Source: Bacteroidales bacterium (GTDB taxonomy: Bacteria; Bacteroidota; Bacteroidia; Bacteroidales; M50B96). Taken from it: a DNA stretch of 64,000 nucleotides. Numbering within the stretch: position 1 is the first letter of the stretch; the number at the start of each line of letters is the position of its first letter. Under the pieces are notes generated by a model. The model made no database searches. It had not been told where the DNA came from and was given only the letters and a program-made list of their open reading frames with translations. The position numbers and the translations under genes were made by a program. This document shows positions 18,259 to 26,747 of the stretch, in pieces. The DNA is taken from contig JAIOYV010000010.1 in assembly GCA_021740905.1 (NCBI GenBank), positions 39,532 through 103,531 on the forward strand, read 5' to 3'.

Positions 18259-19188
18259 TTATTTCAGCCAGGTTTTCAAGGCATCAATAAATTCCGCTTG
18301 CTGGTCTATGTACACACTATGGGAACAATTGTCGAGATATTTTACATTGCCTTCTGGTAAAAGTTCTTGCAACTCCTTTACCTGAGCAGTCGAATACAGT
18401 CCATCATCCTTTCCATACAAACCATAAATGGGGATTTTTTCAGATTGCAATTTTTTCAGGTTTGAAGTCAGGTCAATTGAAGTGTACCTCTCATTTGCCC
18501 AAAAGCCCTTTGGTGCCTCATAAGTCATAACAGCTGCATTACGTGCAAGGATTGGATCGGTCTGAAATTTCATATATATTTCCTGGGCTTCGATGCTCGG
18601 GTTTTCGGGACTGTAAAAACCATTTTGCATGGCGTGCATAAAACAATACGAGCTATACTCAAGGCTGGCTGTGTCCATTTTTTCCATCATCAAAATATAC
18701 TTGAGATTAGTACTGTCGTTTTTCGATTCATAAATCATTTGCGAATTGGCCCGAATGTTTTTAAATGATTTCTGCAATGAAACGGGGGCGCCCACCAGCA
18801 CAAGCGCTTGCACCTTTTCAGGATATTCTTCGGCAAAAAGAGTGGCCAGCACCCCTCCAAAACTATGTCCGATCAAGGTAGCTTTTTTCAGCTTGTATTT
18901 CTTGTAAATTGATTTCAAGTCTTTGAAACTTTCAGCAAATGTAAAACTGGCCTTTTTGTCTAAACTCCTTCCTTCACCCCTACGATCGTAAACTACAACA
19001 AAAAAACCCTGGTTGGCGAGGACATGTGCTGTTGTGATTTCAAATGTGGAGCAGTTATAACCGGGGCCTCCGTGAAGAAAAATGAGTGCTTTGCCATCTT
19101 TGTTGCCAAAAGTCCTGATATATAAGTCTTGACTATTGCCCACAAGTACCACCATCAATAGGAATGTTGAAAAAATGCTTGTTTTCAT
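18259..19188 (-). CDS. Secreted alpha/beta hydrolase (proline iminopeptidase-like)
   Basis: 309 residues from the ATG at 19188, which gives a clean signal peptide (MKTSIFSTFLLMVVLVGNSQ); an upstream in-frame ATG at 19221 would bury it. The oxyanion motif HGGPG is at 39-43, DRRGEGRS follows, and the nucleophile is S109 in GHSFGG. The acid is probably the aspartate in YGKDDGLY and the histidine H290 in NCSHSVYID. HGGPG with DRRGxGxS is typical of S33 prolyl aminopeptidases and related esterases; the substrate cannot be told. It stands upstream of the citrate lyase genes with its own intergenic gap of about 300 bp, so a link is not implied. Confidence 0.8.
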   Translation of the reverse strand: MKTSIFSTFLLMVVLVGNSQDLYIRTFGNKDGKALIFLHGGPGYNCSTFEITTAHVLANQGFFVVVYDRRGEGRSLDKKASFTFAESFKDLKSIYKKYKLKKATLIGHSFGGVLATLFAEEYPEKVQALVLVGAPVSLQKSFKNIRANSQMIYESKNDSTNLKYILMMEKMDTASLEYSSYCFMHAMQNGFYSPENPSIEAQEIYMKFQTDPILARNAAVMTYEAPKGFWANERYTSIDLTSNLKKLQSEKIPIYGLYGKDDGLYSTAQVKELQELLPEGNVKYLDNCSHSVYIDQQAEFIDALKTWLK

Positions 19189-19396
19189 TTGTAGATTCTG
19201 TTTAATTGAGGTGTATAACAAGGTCCTAGCTCACTTAGTTCAAATAAAAATTACGGCATCTCATTTTTAGGATCAAGTGTTTTGAAGTATGACAGGGCAA
19301 TTCATACTTTGCGTATCAACGAAACAAAGCTATTTTTGGGCAAATTTCCGGTTCAAAACAAATCGCTTGTGAGAGACCGGTGTAAACATTAAAGCT

Positions 19397-19882
19397 ATGG
19401 AATCGAAGTGGGTATTACTGATAAAAAACAACATAGAGAAACACAAGGAAACAGTACATAAGCGGGATGTCCGTTTTTTTCAATTCGACCAGTTGGTGCG
19501 GATTGCCGAGAGACTTGACAACTTTGAAAAAACCTGCCCGGAATGTAGTGGGCATAAGGGGGTTTTAGAAGAAATTTCATCCTCATTGACCCAGTATGTC
19601 AATACATCGCCTTCGATGAAAAGGGAATTTGAGAAGAAAACCGACCGTATTAAAAAACACCTTAAAACAGCCCATCAAATAATCCCGGTGTACTTCTTCC
19701 TTTCCTTATATTCCTTCCTGGGGCTTGCTATTGGTGCGGGTGTAGGTGTTATTGCCGGCTTAGCGTTTTATTCCTATTTCATCAATATTATTGTGTTTTC
19801 AACAATTGTAGGATTGACTATCGGATATATTTTAGGCTCGAAAAAAGACTGGAAGGTAAGGCTCGATAAGAGGCTGCTTTGA
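19397..19882 (+). CDS. Hypothetical membrane protein
   Basis: 161 residues of no family I recognise. Residues 1 to about 95 are hydrophilic and helical, with one CPEC motif (FEKTCPECSGHKG) near residue 47 that could hold a metal with other ligands. Two hydrophobic segments follow (about 98-120, IPVYFFLSLYSFLGLAIGAG, and about 122-147), separated by a very short turn, and the chain ends in a basic tail (KKDWKVRLDKRLL). It probably sits in the inner membrane with both ends in the cytoplasm. It stands alone, convergent with the sensor operon. Confidence 0.6.
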   Translation: MESKWVLLIKNNIEKHKETVHKRDVRFFQFDQLVRIAERLDNFEKTCPECSGHKGVLEEISSSLTQYVNTSPSMKREFEKKTDRIKKHLKTAHQIIPVYFFLSLYSFLGLAIGAGVGVIAGLAFYSYFINIIVFSTIVGLTIGYILGSKKDWKVRLDKRLL

Positions 19883-19943
19883 GGCAGTCGGCAGTCCTAC
19901 TAAGCTAAAGCTTGCTTTGGATAACCTGGAATACGCAGTAGTC

Positions 19944-20061
19944 TTCAACTCAGAACTTTTCAACTCAGGACTTTTCAACTCTTCAACTCATCAACTTTTC
20001 AACTCTTCAACTCTTCAACTCTTCAACTTTTCAACTCATCAACTCATCAACTCATCAACTC
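19944..20061. repeat. Degenerate 9-bp tandem repeat (TCAACTCWT)
   Basis: The sequence TCAACTCTT/TCAACTCAT/TCAACTTTT repeats head to tail, loosely from 19944 and almost without interruption from about 19975 to 20061. It lies between two convergent genes and ends eight bases before the stop of the histidine kinase gene. A unit of nine is a multiple of three, so the repeat is open in one frame, but I see no gene there. Confidence 0.85.
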
Positions 20062-20069
20062 CGAACCCT

Positions 20070-22940
20070 CTACAGCGAGAAATAGAACGTTGCCCCTTCC
20101 CCTTCTACACCTTCGGCCCAGATTTCACCTTTGTGTCTATTTACAATCCGCTGCACTGTTGCAAGGCCAATGCCGGTACCAGGAAACTCTTGATCGGAGT
20201 GTAAACGCCTGAATACTGCAAATAACTGGTCGTAGTATTTCATGTTGAAGCCAATTCCATTGTCGCGGACAAAGACCACTGTTTTTCCATCTTTCATTTC
20301 TGAACCAACGGAGATTTCAGTAAGCTCCCTTTTCTTGGTAAATTTCCAGGCATTTTCAATCAGGTTGCGCATCATAAACTCTAACAGGGTTTTGTCGGCG
20401 TGTATTTTAATTTCCGGCTCGACACTGATCTTCGATTTTCGATTGGGCGAGGCTTCCCGCACTTCTGCAAAAATAAAATTTGCCAACGAACTTGCATCGA
20501 TTTCCCGCACTTGCAGCTCCTTGCGGTTGATCCGCGAAAGGGTAAGGATGTCTTTGATAAGTTCGCCCATGTGCTGGCTCGAAAGGCGGATCCTGTCGAG
20601 GTAATGTTGGGCAGTTTCATCGATATTTCCTTTCATGTGATCGAACAGGGCACGGCTAAATCCATCGAGGCGTGTGAGTGGGGCTCGTAAATCGTGCGAT
20701 ACCGAATACGAAAAAGATTCGAGCTCCTGATTCAGTGCATCGAGTTCTTCGTTGGCAAAGATCAAATCTTTCCGGGCCTCGTTCATATCTTCCAATAAAA
20801 AGGTCAATGCCTGTTGCGACTCCGATATTTTCTTGGCTTGGAGTTCCAATTCGTCGGTGCGTTGTTTTACCATCGACTTTAGGTTGGTTGAATAATCCCT
20901 GACTTTCTTTTCCGACTTCTGAAGGTTTTTATATAATTCGAGATTATCCAGTGCTTGTGCCAGGCGTTGGCCCACCTCCTTGATTAAGCGCAATTCATCT
21001 TCTGTCCATCGGTGTTCTACCGTGGTTTGGTGCAAGCCAAGCAACCAAGGCTTTCCAATTTTTGTTTCGACCTTTACTGAAAGTTGTGCCTTTACATTGT
21101 ATTTTTTAACTGTTTCGCTTTCAAGGGCCTCTTGGCTGTCGGCATAAGCAACGACTGGTTCTCCTTTTTCAGCCTGTTTCATTAAATTACGAGAGAAATG
21201 GTCGAGTTCAATTTCATTGTTCATCATTTCGAATTTGCTTTGCTTGCCCTTGTCGTAATTATATCGAACAAAGTGATTTTCGGCTTCCGGCTCACAAGGG
21301 TAGAGCAACCATGTCCTTTCGCAATTAAAAAGCTCTGCCACTTCGGTAATTACGGCCTGGATAACTTCTTCGTTAACCATCGACTGGTTCAACATCTTTG
21401 ATATTTTGTCGAGGTTTTCAAAATAACTCAGGTTTTCTTTAAGCGTTTCTTGTGCCCTTAAAAGCTCCTGTTCTGCTTTCTTACGCTCGCCGATATCCCT
21501 GACTACAGAGAGTATTGCAGGTGCTCCTGAATATTGAACGGATCGGGCACTAACTTCAACGGGCCAATTGTCCCCCTTCGAATCCCGATGTATTGTTTCG
21601 AAAGAATGGGACCCTTTCTCCTTAACTATTTTAATCCTGTCGGGAACCCTTATCGCTTCCTCCGGCGCATCAATGTGCGCTAGCCCAAGTCGAAAAAGCT
21701 CCTCCCTCGAATATCCATATCTTTCAAGAACCGTGTCATTAAATTCAACAATCTCCCCATCTTCTTTATGGATGAAAATAGAATCGTTGATTGTGTTAAA
21801 AATGGTCCGGAACTTATCTTCTGATTCTTTTAATTCCAGCTGGGCCTTTCGGTACTCTGTAACATCTTTGGCAAATACCAGTAGTCTATTGTCCGACATT
21901 TTTACGCAACTTATCAGGACAAATTTGATTTCCCCATTTTTATTATTTAGGCTGAGTTCTGCTGTTGCTTTGCCATGTTGCCATACCTCTCCAAAACAGG
22001 TTATCGCTTCTTGTTTGCTATCGTCGGTGACCAAATCCAAAAAATTAAGAGTCAGAAACTCCTCCTTTGTATATCCTGATATCTCGATGGCTTTATCATT
22101 GATATCAATATATTTTCCCTGTTGATCGATTACAAAAAAGCCATCAGGCAAATTTTCAATATAACTTTTGAATTTTTCCTCAATCTCTTTTGTCTCAGAA
22201 ATATCTTCAATCGTGCCGTCGATAAAGGCAATAGTTCCTTCACCATTATAAACAGCATTATAATCTGTTTTCACCCAAATAACCGAACCATCCTTTTTAA
22301 GCTCCTTTGTGATAAAACTTTTTACAAACCCATGTTTTTTAAGTTGGGCCAGCATTTCCTCCCTATCGCTAGTGTTGGAGTAATAATTTTGAGCGGGTTG
22401 TGCAAGGAGTTCTTCTTCGGTTTCAAAACCATACATCTTCACCATTGCAGGATTGGCATAAAGTACTTTGCCCGATATGGTTGACCTGAAAATTCCAAGA
22501 GGGATATTGTTATAATGGTACTTGTACTTTTCTTCGCTTTGTTTTAGTTTCCTTTCTGTTTCAACGAGCCGAATAAGTGGCCGCAGCCTGGACAATAGAT
22601 CATTTTTTGTAAATGGCCAGTTTACAAAGCCATCACCATCGGCTTCAATTGCCTTAGTTTGATCTTCTTCGGAATATTTTATAGAGGATACTAAAAGTAC
22701 AAGAATCCCTTCGAGGGTTGGCGTGGATTTAATATGTTTACAGACTTCGTAACCCGATTCGCCTGGCATCACAATATCTAATAGAATGATATCGGGTTTA
22801 TCATTCTCAATCATTTTATATGCCTCCTTACCCGACAATGCAGTAAAAATTTTGAATATGTCATCTTCAATCATTTTTAATTGAAGCTTTAAAATAGCTT
22901 GATCGTCGTTTACAATGAGAATTTTAATTTGATTATTCAT
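20070..22940 (-). CDS. Receiver-PAS-GAF histidine kinase
   Basis: 956 residues, soluble (no membrane segment). An N-terminal receiver domain carries the phospho-acceptor D55 in IILLDIVMPG. It is followed by three PAS domains (about 140-250, 255-370, 375-500; the third with SVVRDIGERKKAEQ), a GAF domain (about 520-690), a coiled coil (about 690-735), a HisKA domain with H749 in YSVSHDLRAPLTR, and an HATPase domain with NLIENAWKF, DNGIGFN and GTGIGLATVQ. With the receiver at the N-terminus it may take phosphate from another kinase before signalling. It is the only one of the four clustered sensors with a kinase core, and its start overlaps the stop of the upstream sensor by ATGA, so translation is coupled. 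No separate response regulator lies next to it. Confidence 0.9.
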   Translation of the reverse strand: MNNQIKILIVNDDQAILKLQLKMIEDDIFKIFTALSGKEAYKMIENDKPDIILLDIVMPGESGYEVCKHIKSTPTLEGILVLLVSSIKYSEEDQTKAIEADGDGFVNWPFTKNDLLSRLRPLIRLVETERKLKQSEEKYKYHYNNIPLGIFRSTISGKVLYANPAMVKMYGFETEEELLAQPAQNYYSNTSDREEMLAQLKKHGFVKSFITKELKKDGSVIWVKTDYNAVYNGEGTIAFIDGTIEDISETKEIEEKFKSYIENLPDGFFVIDQQGKYIDINDKAIEISGYTKEEFLTLNFLDLVTDDSKQEAITCFGEVWQHGKATAELSLNNKNGEIKFVLISCVKMSDNRLLVFAKDVTEYRKAQLELKESEDKFRTIFNTINDSIFIHKEDGEIVEFNDTVLERYGYSREELFRLGLAHIDAPEEAIRVPDRIKIVKEKGSHSFETIHRDSKGDNWPVEVSARSVQYSGAPAILSVVRDIGERKKAEQELLRAQETLKENLSYFENLDKISKMLNQSMVNEEVIQAVITEVAELFNCERTWLLYPCEPEAENHFVRYNYDKGKQSKFEMMNNEIELDHFSRNLMKQAEKGEPVVAYADSQEALESETVKKYNVKAQLSVKVETKIGKPWLLGLHQTTVEHRWTEDELRLIKEVGQRLAQALDNLELYKNLQKSEKKVRDYSTNLKSMVKQRTDELELQAKKISESQQALTFLLEDMNEARKDLIFANEELDALNQELESFSYSVSHDLRAPLTRLDGFSRALFDHMKGNIDETAQHYLDRIRLSSQHMGELIKDILTLSRINRKELQVREIDASSLANFIFAEVREASPNRKSKISVEPEIKIHADKTLLEFMMRNLIENAWKFTKKRELTEISVGSEMKDGKTVVFVRDNGIGFNMKYYDQLFAVFRRLHSDQEFPGTGIGLATVQRIVNRHKGEIWAEGVEGEGATFYFSL

Positions 22941-25213
22941 TTGTTTTGTTCTGATAATTTTTCTTCCAATTTTTTCACTTTGTCACGTAGTTCTTTTATC
23001 CTGAATTCGCGACCTACAAACAATTGGTTAAAGCGTTCTAGTTCAATATTTTTTTCAATAAGTTCTTTATTTTTTACTTCAATTTCCGCAGTCCGTTCTT
23101 TTACCATCTCTTCAAGTTTTTCACGGTATTGACTGAGTTGCATTTCTGCTTCTTTTCTATCGCCAATATCCTTGAAAACAGTGAGCATGGCCGGTTTTCC
23201 AAAATATTGAAAAGGCACACCTGCCACTTCCACAAATATGATAGTCCCATCAAAGCATATAAATTTTTCCTCAATTAATTTGGCAGGTTCATTATTAAGC
23301 TGGCTTGATTTAATTCGCTCTATAACCATTTCTCGCGAATCAGGGTGCACAAACTCAAATACAGATTTATCCGTGAAGGATTCCTTCCCTGAGGCTTTCA
23401 TAATTGAAATAGCCGAATCGTTGCAAAAAACGATTTTTCCTTCACAATGCACCACCACACCTTCAGGTATCATATCCACCAGATTACGATATCGTTCCTC
23501 ACTTTCTTGCAAAGCCCTATTTATTTCTTTGTTTTCAGTAATGTCAATGAAAGAAACCAATACTCTCGACAAACTAGACTCGTAACCCGGGGTAACAGCC
23601 AGCCTTAGATCAATAAATTTTACATTTCCTTTAAAATCAAGGATCCTGATTTCGCAATTGAACTCCATGCTACCTTCTGCCAGAGCAATAAGCTCATTTT
23701 TGAAGGCTTCGAGCGAATCCTGATCGAAAAATCTGGGGAAGCTATTCAATAAGTCCTTTTTTGAATCTGAATTGAAAAGTTTTAAACTTGCTTCATTCAC
23801 ATCAAGAATCCTCACAAGCCCGATGCACTCGTTTACTTTGTCGGGGTAAGAATCGAAATATTCCCTAAAATCGACAACACCCACGTCTTTCAGGTTATCG
23901 ATCAATGCTTTTACCTCCGAAAAATCCTCTTCAAAAATAGGGATGGCTGCATTTTCGAATAGCGACTTATAGCGCGTTTTGCGATCTAATAATTGTCTTT
24001 CGACTTTTTTACGCTCAGAGATATCCCTTATTATAGACAAAAAAGAACCATCACTGATCTTCGATGAAGTCATTTCGACAGGAACAATTTTCCCACTTTT
24101 GGATGTCAAATTTCGTTCATGGGTTATCGATCTCCCTTTTTTCAATATGTCGTACCGCAATGGCTTCTCAGCCATTTCCACATCAGAAAACAAATCCGAC
24201 ATGCGCAAATGCAATAATTCCTCCCTAGAAAAACCGGTTAATTTACAGGCTGAAGTGTTGACCTGAATGAATTTACCATCATGATCGCCTTTTACAATAG
24301 CATCACTGGCTTGCTCCACCAGTATCCGATAATTACTTTCGCTGCGTACCAGTTCTTTTTCAAGCTGAGTTTTCTCGTCAATCATTTTGTTTGCCTCTTG
24401 AGCTAACAGGCGTAGATCGGAAAATACAATCCCATCGGTATCAATTTTTTTGTTCAACAGCGTAAACCTGTTAAAGAAAACCTTGAATATGGAAAGCTCG
24501 CTGCTCAAAAATTTCACAAAATGATTGGCAAACAGGATCACTAGAATACTGGTCAAAATAATCACAGAAATCCATAAGATAAGGTCTTTAACCAGTTCCG
24601 AATAATACTCTGCTTCAATTAGTGCCAATTCATGTTTTATGTCGTTTAAGTAAAACCCTGCCCCAATTATCCATTGCCATTTGTCATAGCCTTTCATAAA
24701 GGATATCTTGGGCAATAAGGTATCAGAATCAATGGGTTTAAACTGATAGGTCATAAATCCTCCTTCAGGATTATTATACGCCAGCATTTCGAGGTCGAAC
24801 AACCGCTTTCCATCGGGGTCGGTCATTTCCGATATATTCTTATAGCCTTTTACTATTGATCCATCAAAAACAAGAGCCTGTCCCTGGAAGGTATTTACAA
24901 AAACATAACCGCCATGATCGAACCTGATGTGTTGGACATATTCCAATATATTTTGTTGAATCAGGCTGTCTGATAAGGCCTGTCCTTTTTGTCTTGAAAA
25001 TTCTATGAAATCCAGTACACTCTCAACCCGGTGCCGGAGTACATCTTTTTGTTTCTCATCCGAAGATTGTTGTAGCATTTGCTTTTTTTCTTCAAACTCG
25101 GCCTTTGTGTCAATTATGTAATGCAAGATATATAATCCGGAAATAAATATGACAATAATTATTAGGATTGAATGTAAACCCGTTTTAATACTAATATCTT
25201 TTATTCTTCTCAT
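22937..25213 (-). CDS. Membrane Cache-PAS sensor protein without kinase domain
   Basis: 758 residues. A transmembrane helix at about 13-33 and a second at about 210-232 bracket a periplasmic Cache-type domain (HGGYVFVNTFQG, GFMTYQFKPIDSDTLLPKIS, WQWIIGAGFYLNDI), as in sensors of small organic ligands. Three PAS domains follow in the cytoplasm (about 290-405, 410-560, 565-690; linkers IRDISERKKVE, FIDITENKEIN, FKDIGDRKEAE). The C-terminus is a coiled coil (EEMVKERTAEIEVKNKELIE) ending in FNQLFVGREFRIKELRDKV. There is no HisKA, HATPase, GGDEF, EAL or methyl-accepting domain. The same tail closes the next two sensor genes. Output must therefore pass to a partner, perhaps the kinase whose start overlaps this stop codon. 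Confidence 0.88.
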   Translation of the reverse strand: MRRIKDISIKTGLHSILIIIVIFISGLYILHYIIDTKAEFEEKKQMLQQSSDEKQKDVLRHRVESVLDFIEFSRQKGQALSDSLIQQNILEYVQHIRFDHGGYVFVNTFQGQALVFDGSIVKGYKNISEMTDPDGKRLFDLEMLAYNNPEGGFMTYQFKPIDSDTLLPKISFMKGYDKWQWIIGAGFYLNDIKHELALIEAEYYSELVKDLILWISVIILTSILVILFANHFVKFLSSELSIFKVFFNRFTLLNKKIDTDGIVFSDLRLLAQEANKMIDEKTQLEKELVRSESNYRILVEQASDAIVKGDHDGKFIQVNTSACKLTGFSREELLHLRMSDLFSDVEMAEKPLRYDILKKGRSITHERNLTSKSGKIVPVEMTSSKISDGSFLSIIRDISERKKVERQLLDRKTRYKSLFENAAIPIFEEDFSEVKALIDNLKDVGVVDFREYFDSYPDKVNECIGLVRILDVNEASLKLFNSDSKKDLLNSFPRFFDQDSLEAFKNELIALAEGSMEFNCEIRILDFKGNVKFIDLRLAVTPGYESSLSRVLVSFIDITENKEINRALQESEERYRNLVDMIPEGVVVHCEGKIVFCNDSAISIMKASGKESFTDKSVFEFVHPDSREMVIERIKSSQLNNEPAKLIEEKFICFDGTIIFVEVAGVPFQYFGKPAMLTVFKDIGDRKEAEMQLSQYREKLEEMVKERTAEIEVKNKELIEKNIELERFNQLFVGREFRIKELRDKVKKLEEKLSEQNK

Positions 25214-25296
25214 TTCCGTTTTATTTTGCCCTTTGTCATTCCACCCTATTGCCTATACTCAATCCTTATTTTTCATTTGATTTGCGAAGTCGATGC

Positions 25297-26745
25297 CTAA
25301 CTATTCCGCATTTTCTCTTCAAGCTCTTTCACCTTATCTTTCAATTCCTTGATCCTGAACTCGCGTCCCACGAACAACTGGTTAAAACGGTCGAGTTCCT
25401 GATTGCTCGCCACAAGCTGTTCGTTGGTAGACTCCAATTCCTCGTTAATAGCGGCAAGCTCTTCGTTGGTGGTCTCCAATTCTTCGTTGGTGGCAGCTAA
25501 CTCTTCGTTTAGGGTAGCCAATTCTTCGGCCCTCTCCTGCACTAAATCTTCCAGGTGGTTTCTGTATTTTTCAAGTTCTATCTCTTGCTTTTTCTTTTGT
25601 GTAATATCCATAATCTGGGAGAAGAAAAATTCAGGTTGTCCCTCATTGTCCCAAACCAGGCTCGAAGTCACCCAAGTTGTAATAACCGATCCATCTTTAT
25701 GGACATACCTCTTTTCGAATTCGCCCTTTTTAATTTCATCGTTTACTATCCGTTTAATAAATTCGGCGCCTATATTCATGTCGTCAGGATAAGTTATATC
25801 AGTAAATGTAAGCTCCTTCAACTCATCGAGGGTATATCCGATAATTTCACAAAATGCCTGATTTGCTTGTAGGAATTTTCCATCCATTCTAACCATTGTA
25901 ATACCAATAGGTGCATTCTCGATAGCCATTTCAATTTTTTGTTTGGCTAATTCAACTTCGTTGGTTCGCTCTTTAACCATATCCATCAAATGGTTTTTGT
26001 AGGTATTCAGCTCATCAACAGCATTATCGAGTGCCTGAATAATATTTCCCGGTTTAACCTTTTCTCCATCCTGTTGAATGTGCTGCACAATTTTTTTTAA
26101 TGGTTTATTTATCGACACAAAAATCCAGTAGGCTATTAATAAAGCAATAAGCAAGGTTGAGATTAGATAAATATAGAAATCTTTGGTCGTTTGAGAAATT
26201 ATTTGCTCCGACTGATTATTGAATTCTATTGCTTTGTTATCAGCATAATCTAAAAGGATTTGATTCTTCTTAAACAATTCTTGGAGCAAGGGAAATCCTT
26301 CGGAATTAATTATGCTGATGGCCTCGGATTTGTTTCCCTGGGTAAGCAGCCCAATAACCTTGTTCCGAATTTGTTTTGAATCTTCGTATCTATTTATTGC
26401 CTGTTTTACCGATTGTTGGTCGCCCAGGTACCTATCTGAAACAATTTGATATTTCGACTCAACCTGATTTTCGAGCTTCCTTATTTCTAGTACTGTGTGA
26501 TCAAATTGTTCCTTGTTTTCGTATCCCACGAGAAAAGACATCTTTCGATACATGTCGCCTAATTGCAAACCAATATCTTTCAGACTATTGCTTACCGTAT
26601 AAGGATGCTCGGTAAGCTCGTGTACGACCTGGTTTATCCCGTAAAAACTTCGAGATAAATACAGGAGTGAAATTGCCAATAGGAGTATCAAGAATGCAAA
26701 TCCGAAGATAAGCCTGACCATAATATTGGGGTACTTTTTTTCCAT
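25297..26745 (-). CDS. Membrane four-helix-bundle/PAS sensor without kinase domain
   Basis: 482 residues. Two transmembrane helices (about 10-30 and 190-212) enclose a helical periplasmic domain of about 155 residues, resembling the four-helix-bundle input domain of chemoreceptors. The cytoplasmic part has a short linker (INKPLKKIVQHIQ), a PAS domain (about 275-390, QIMDITQKKKQE) and a striking heptad-like coiled coil made of repeated NEELEATNEEL units. It ends with FNQLFVGREFRIKELKDKV, as in its two neighbours, and carries no enzymatic output domain. It lies two bases after the stop of the upstream sensor and 84 bp before the next. Confidence 0.86.
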   Translation of the reverse strand: MEKKYPNIMVRLIFGFAFLILLLAISLLYLSRSFYGINQVVHELTEHPYTVSNSLKDIGLQLGDMYRKMSFLVGYENKEQFDHTVLEIRKLENQVESKYQIVSDRYLGDQQSVKQAINRYEDSKQIRNKVIGLLTQGNKSEAISIINSEGFPLLQELFKKNQILLDYADNKAIEFNNQSEQIISQTTKDFYIYLISTLLIALLIAYWIFVSINKPLKKIVQHIQQDGEKVKPGNIIQALDNAVDELNTYKNHLMDMVKERTNEVELAKQKIEMAIENAPIGITMVRMDGKFLQANQAFCEIIGYTLDELKELTFTDITYPDDMNIGAEFIKRIVNDEIKKGEFEKRYVHKDGSVITTWVTSSLVWDNEGQPEFFFSQIMDITQKKKQEIELEKYRNHLEDLVQERAEELATLNEELAATNEELETTNEELAAINEELESTNEQLVASNQELDRFNQLFVGREFRIKELKDKVKELEEKMRNS

Positions 26746-26747
26746 GA

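Noticed and set aside
19944..20061. CRISPR array
   Set aside because: Units are only 9 bp, head to tail, with no spacers and no cas genes nearby.
19917..20204. Open frame across the 9-bp repeat
   Set aside because: It exists because the repeat unit is a multiple of three and then runs antisense into the kinase gene.
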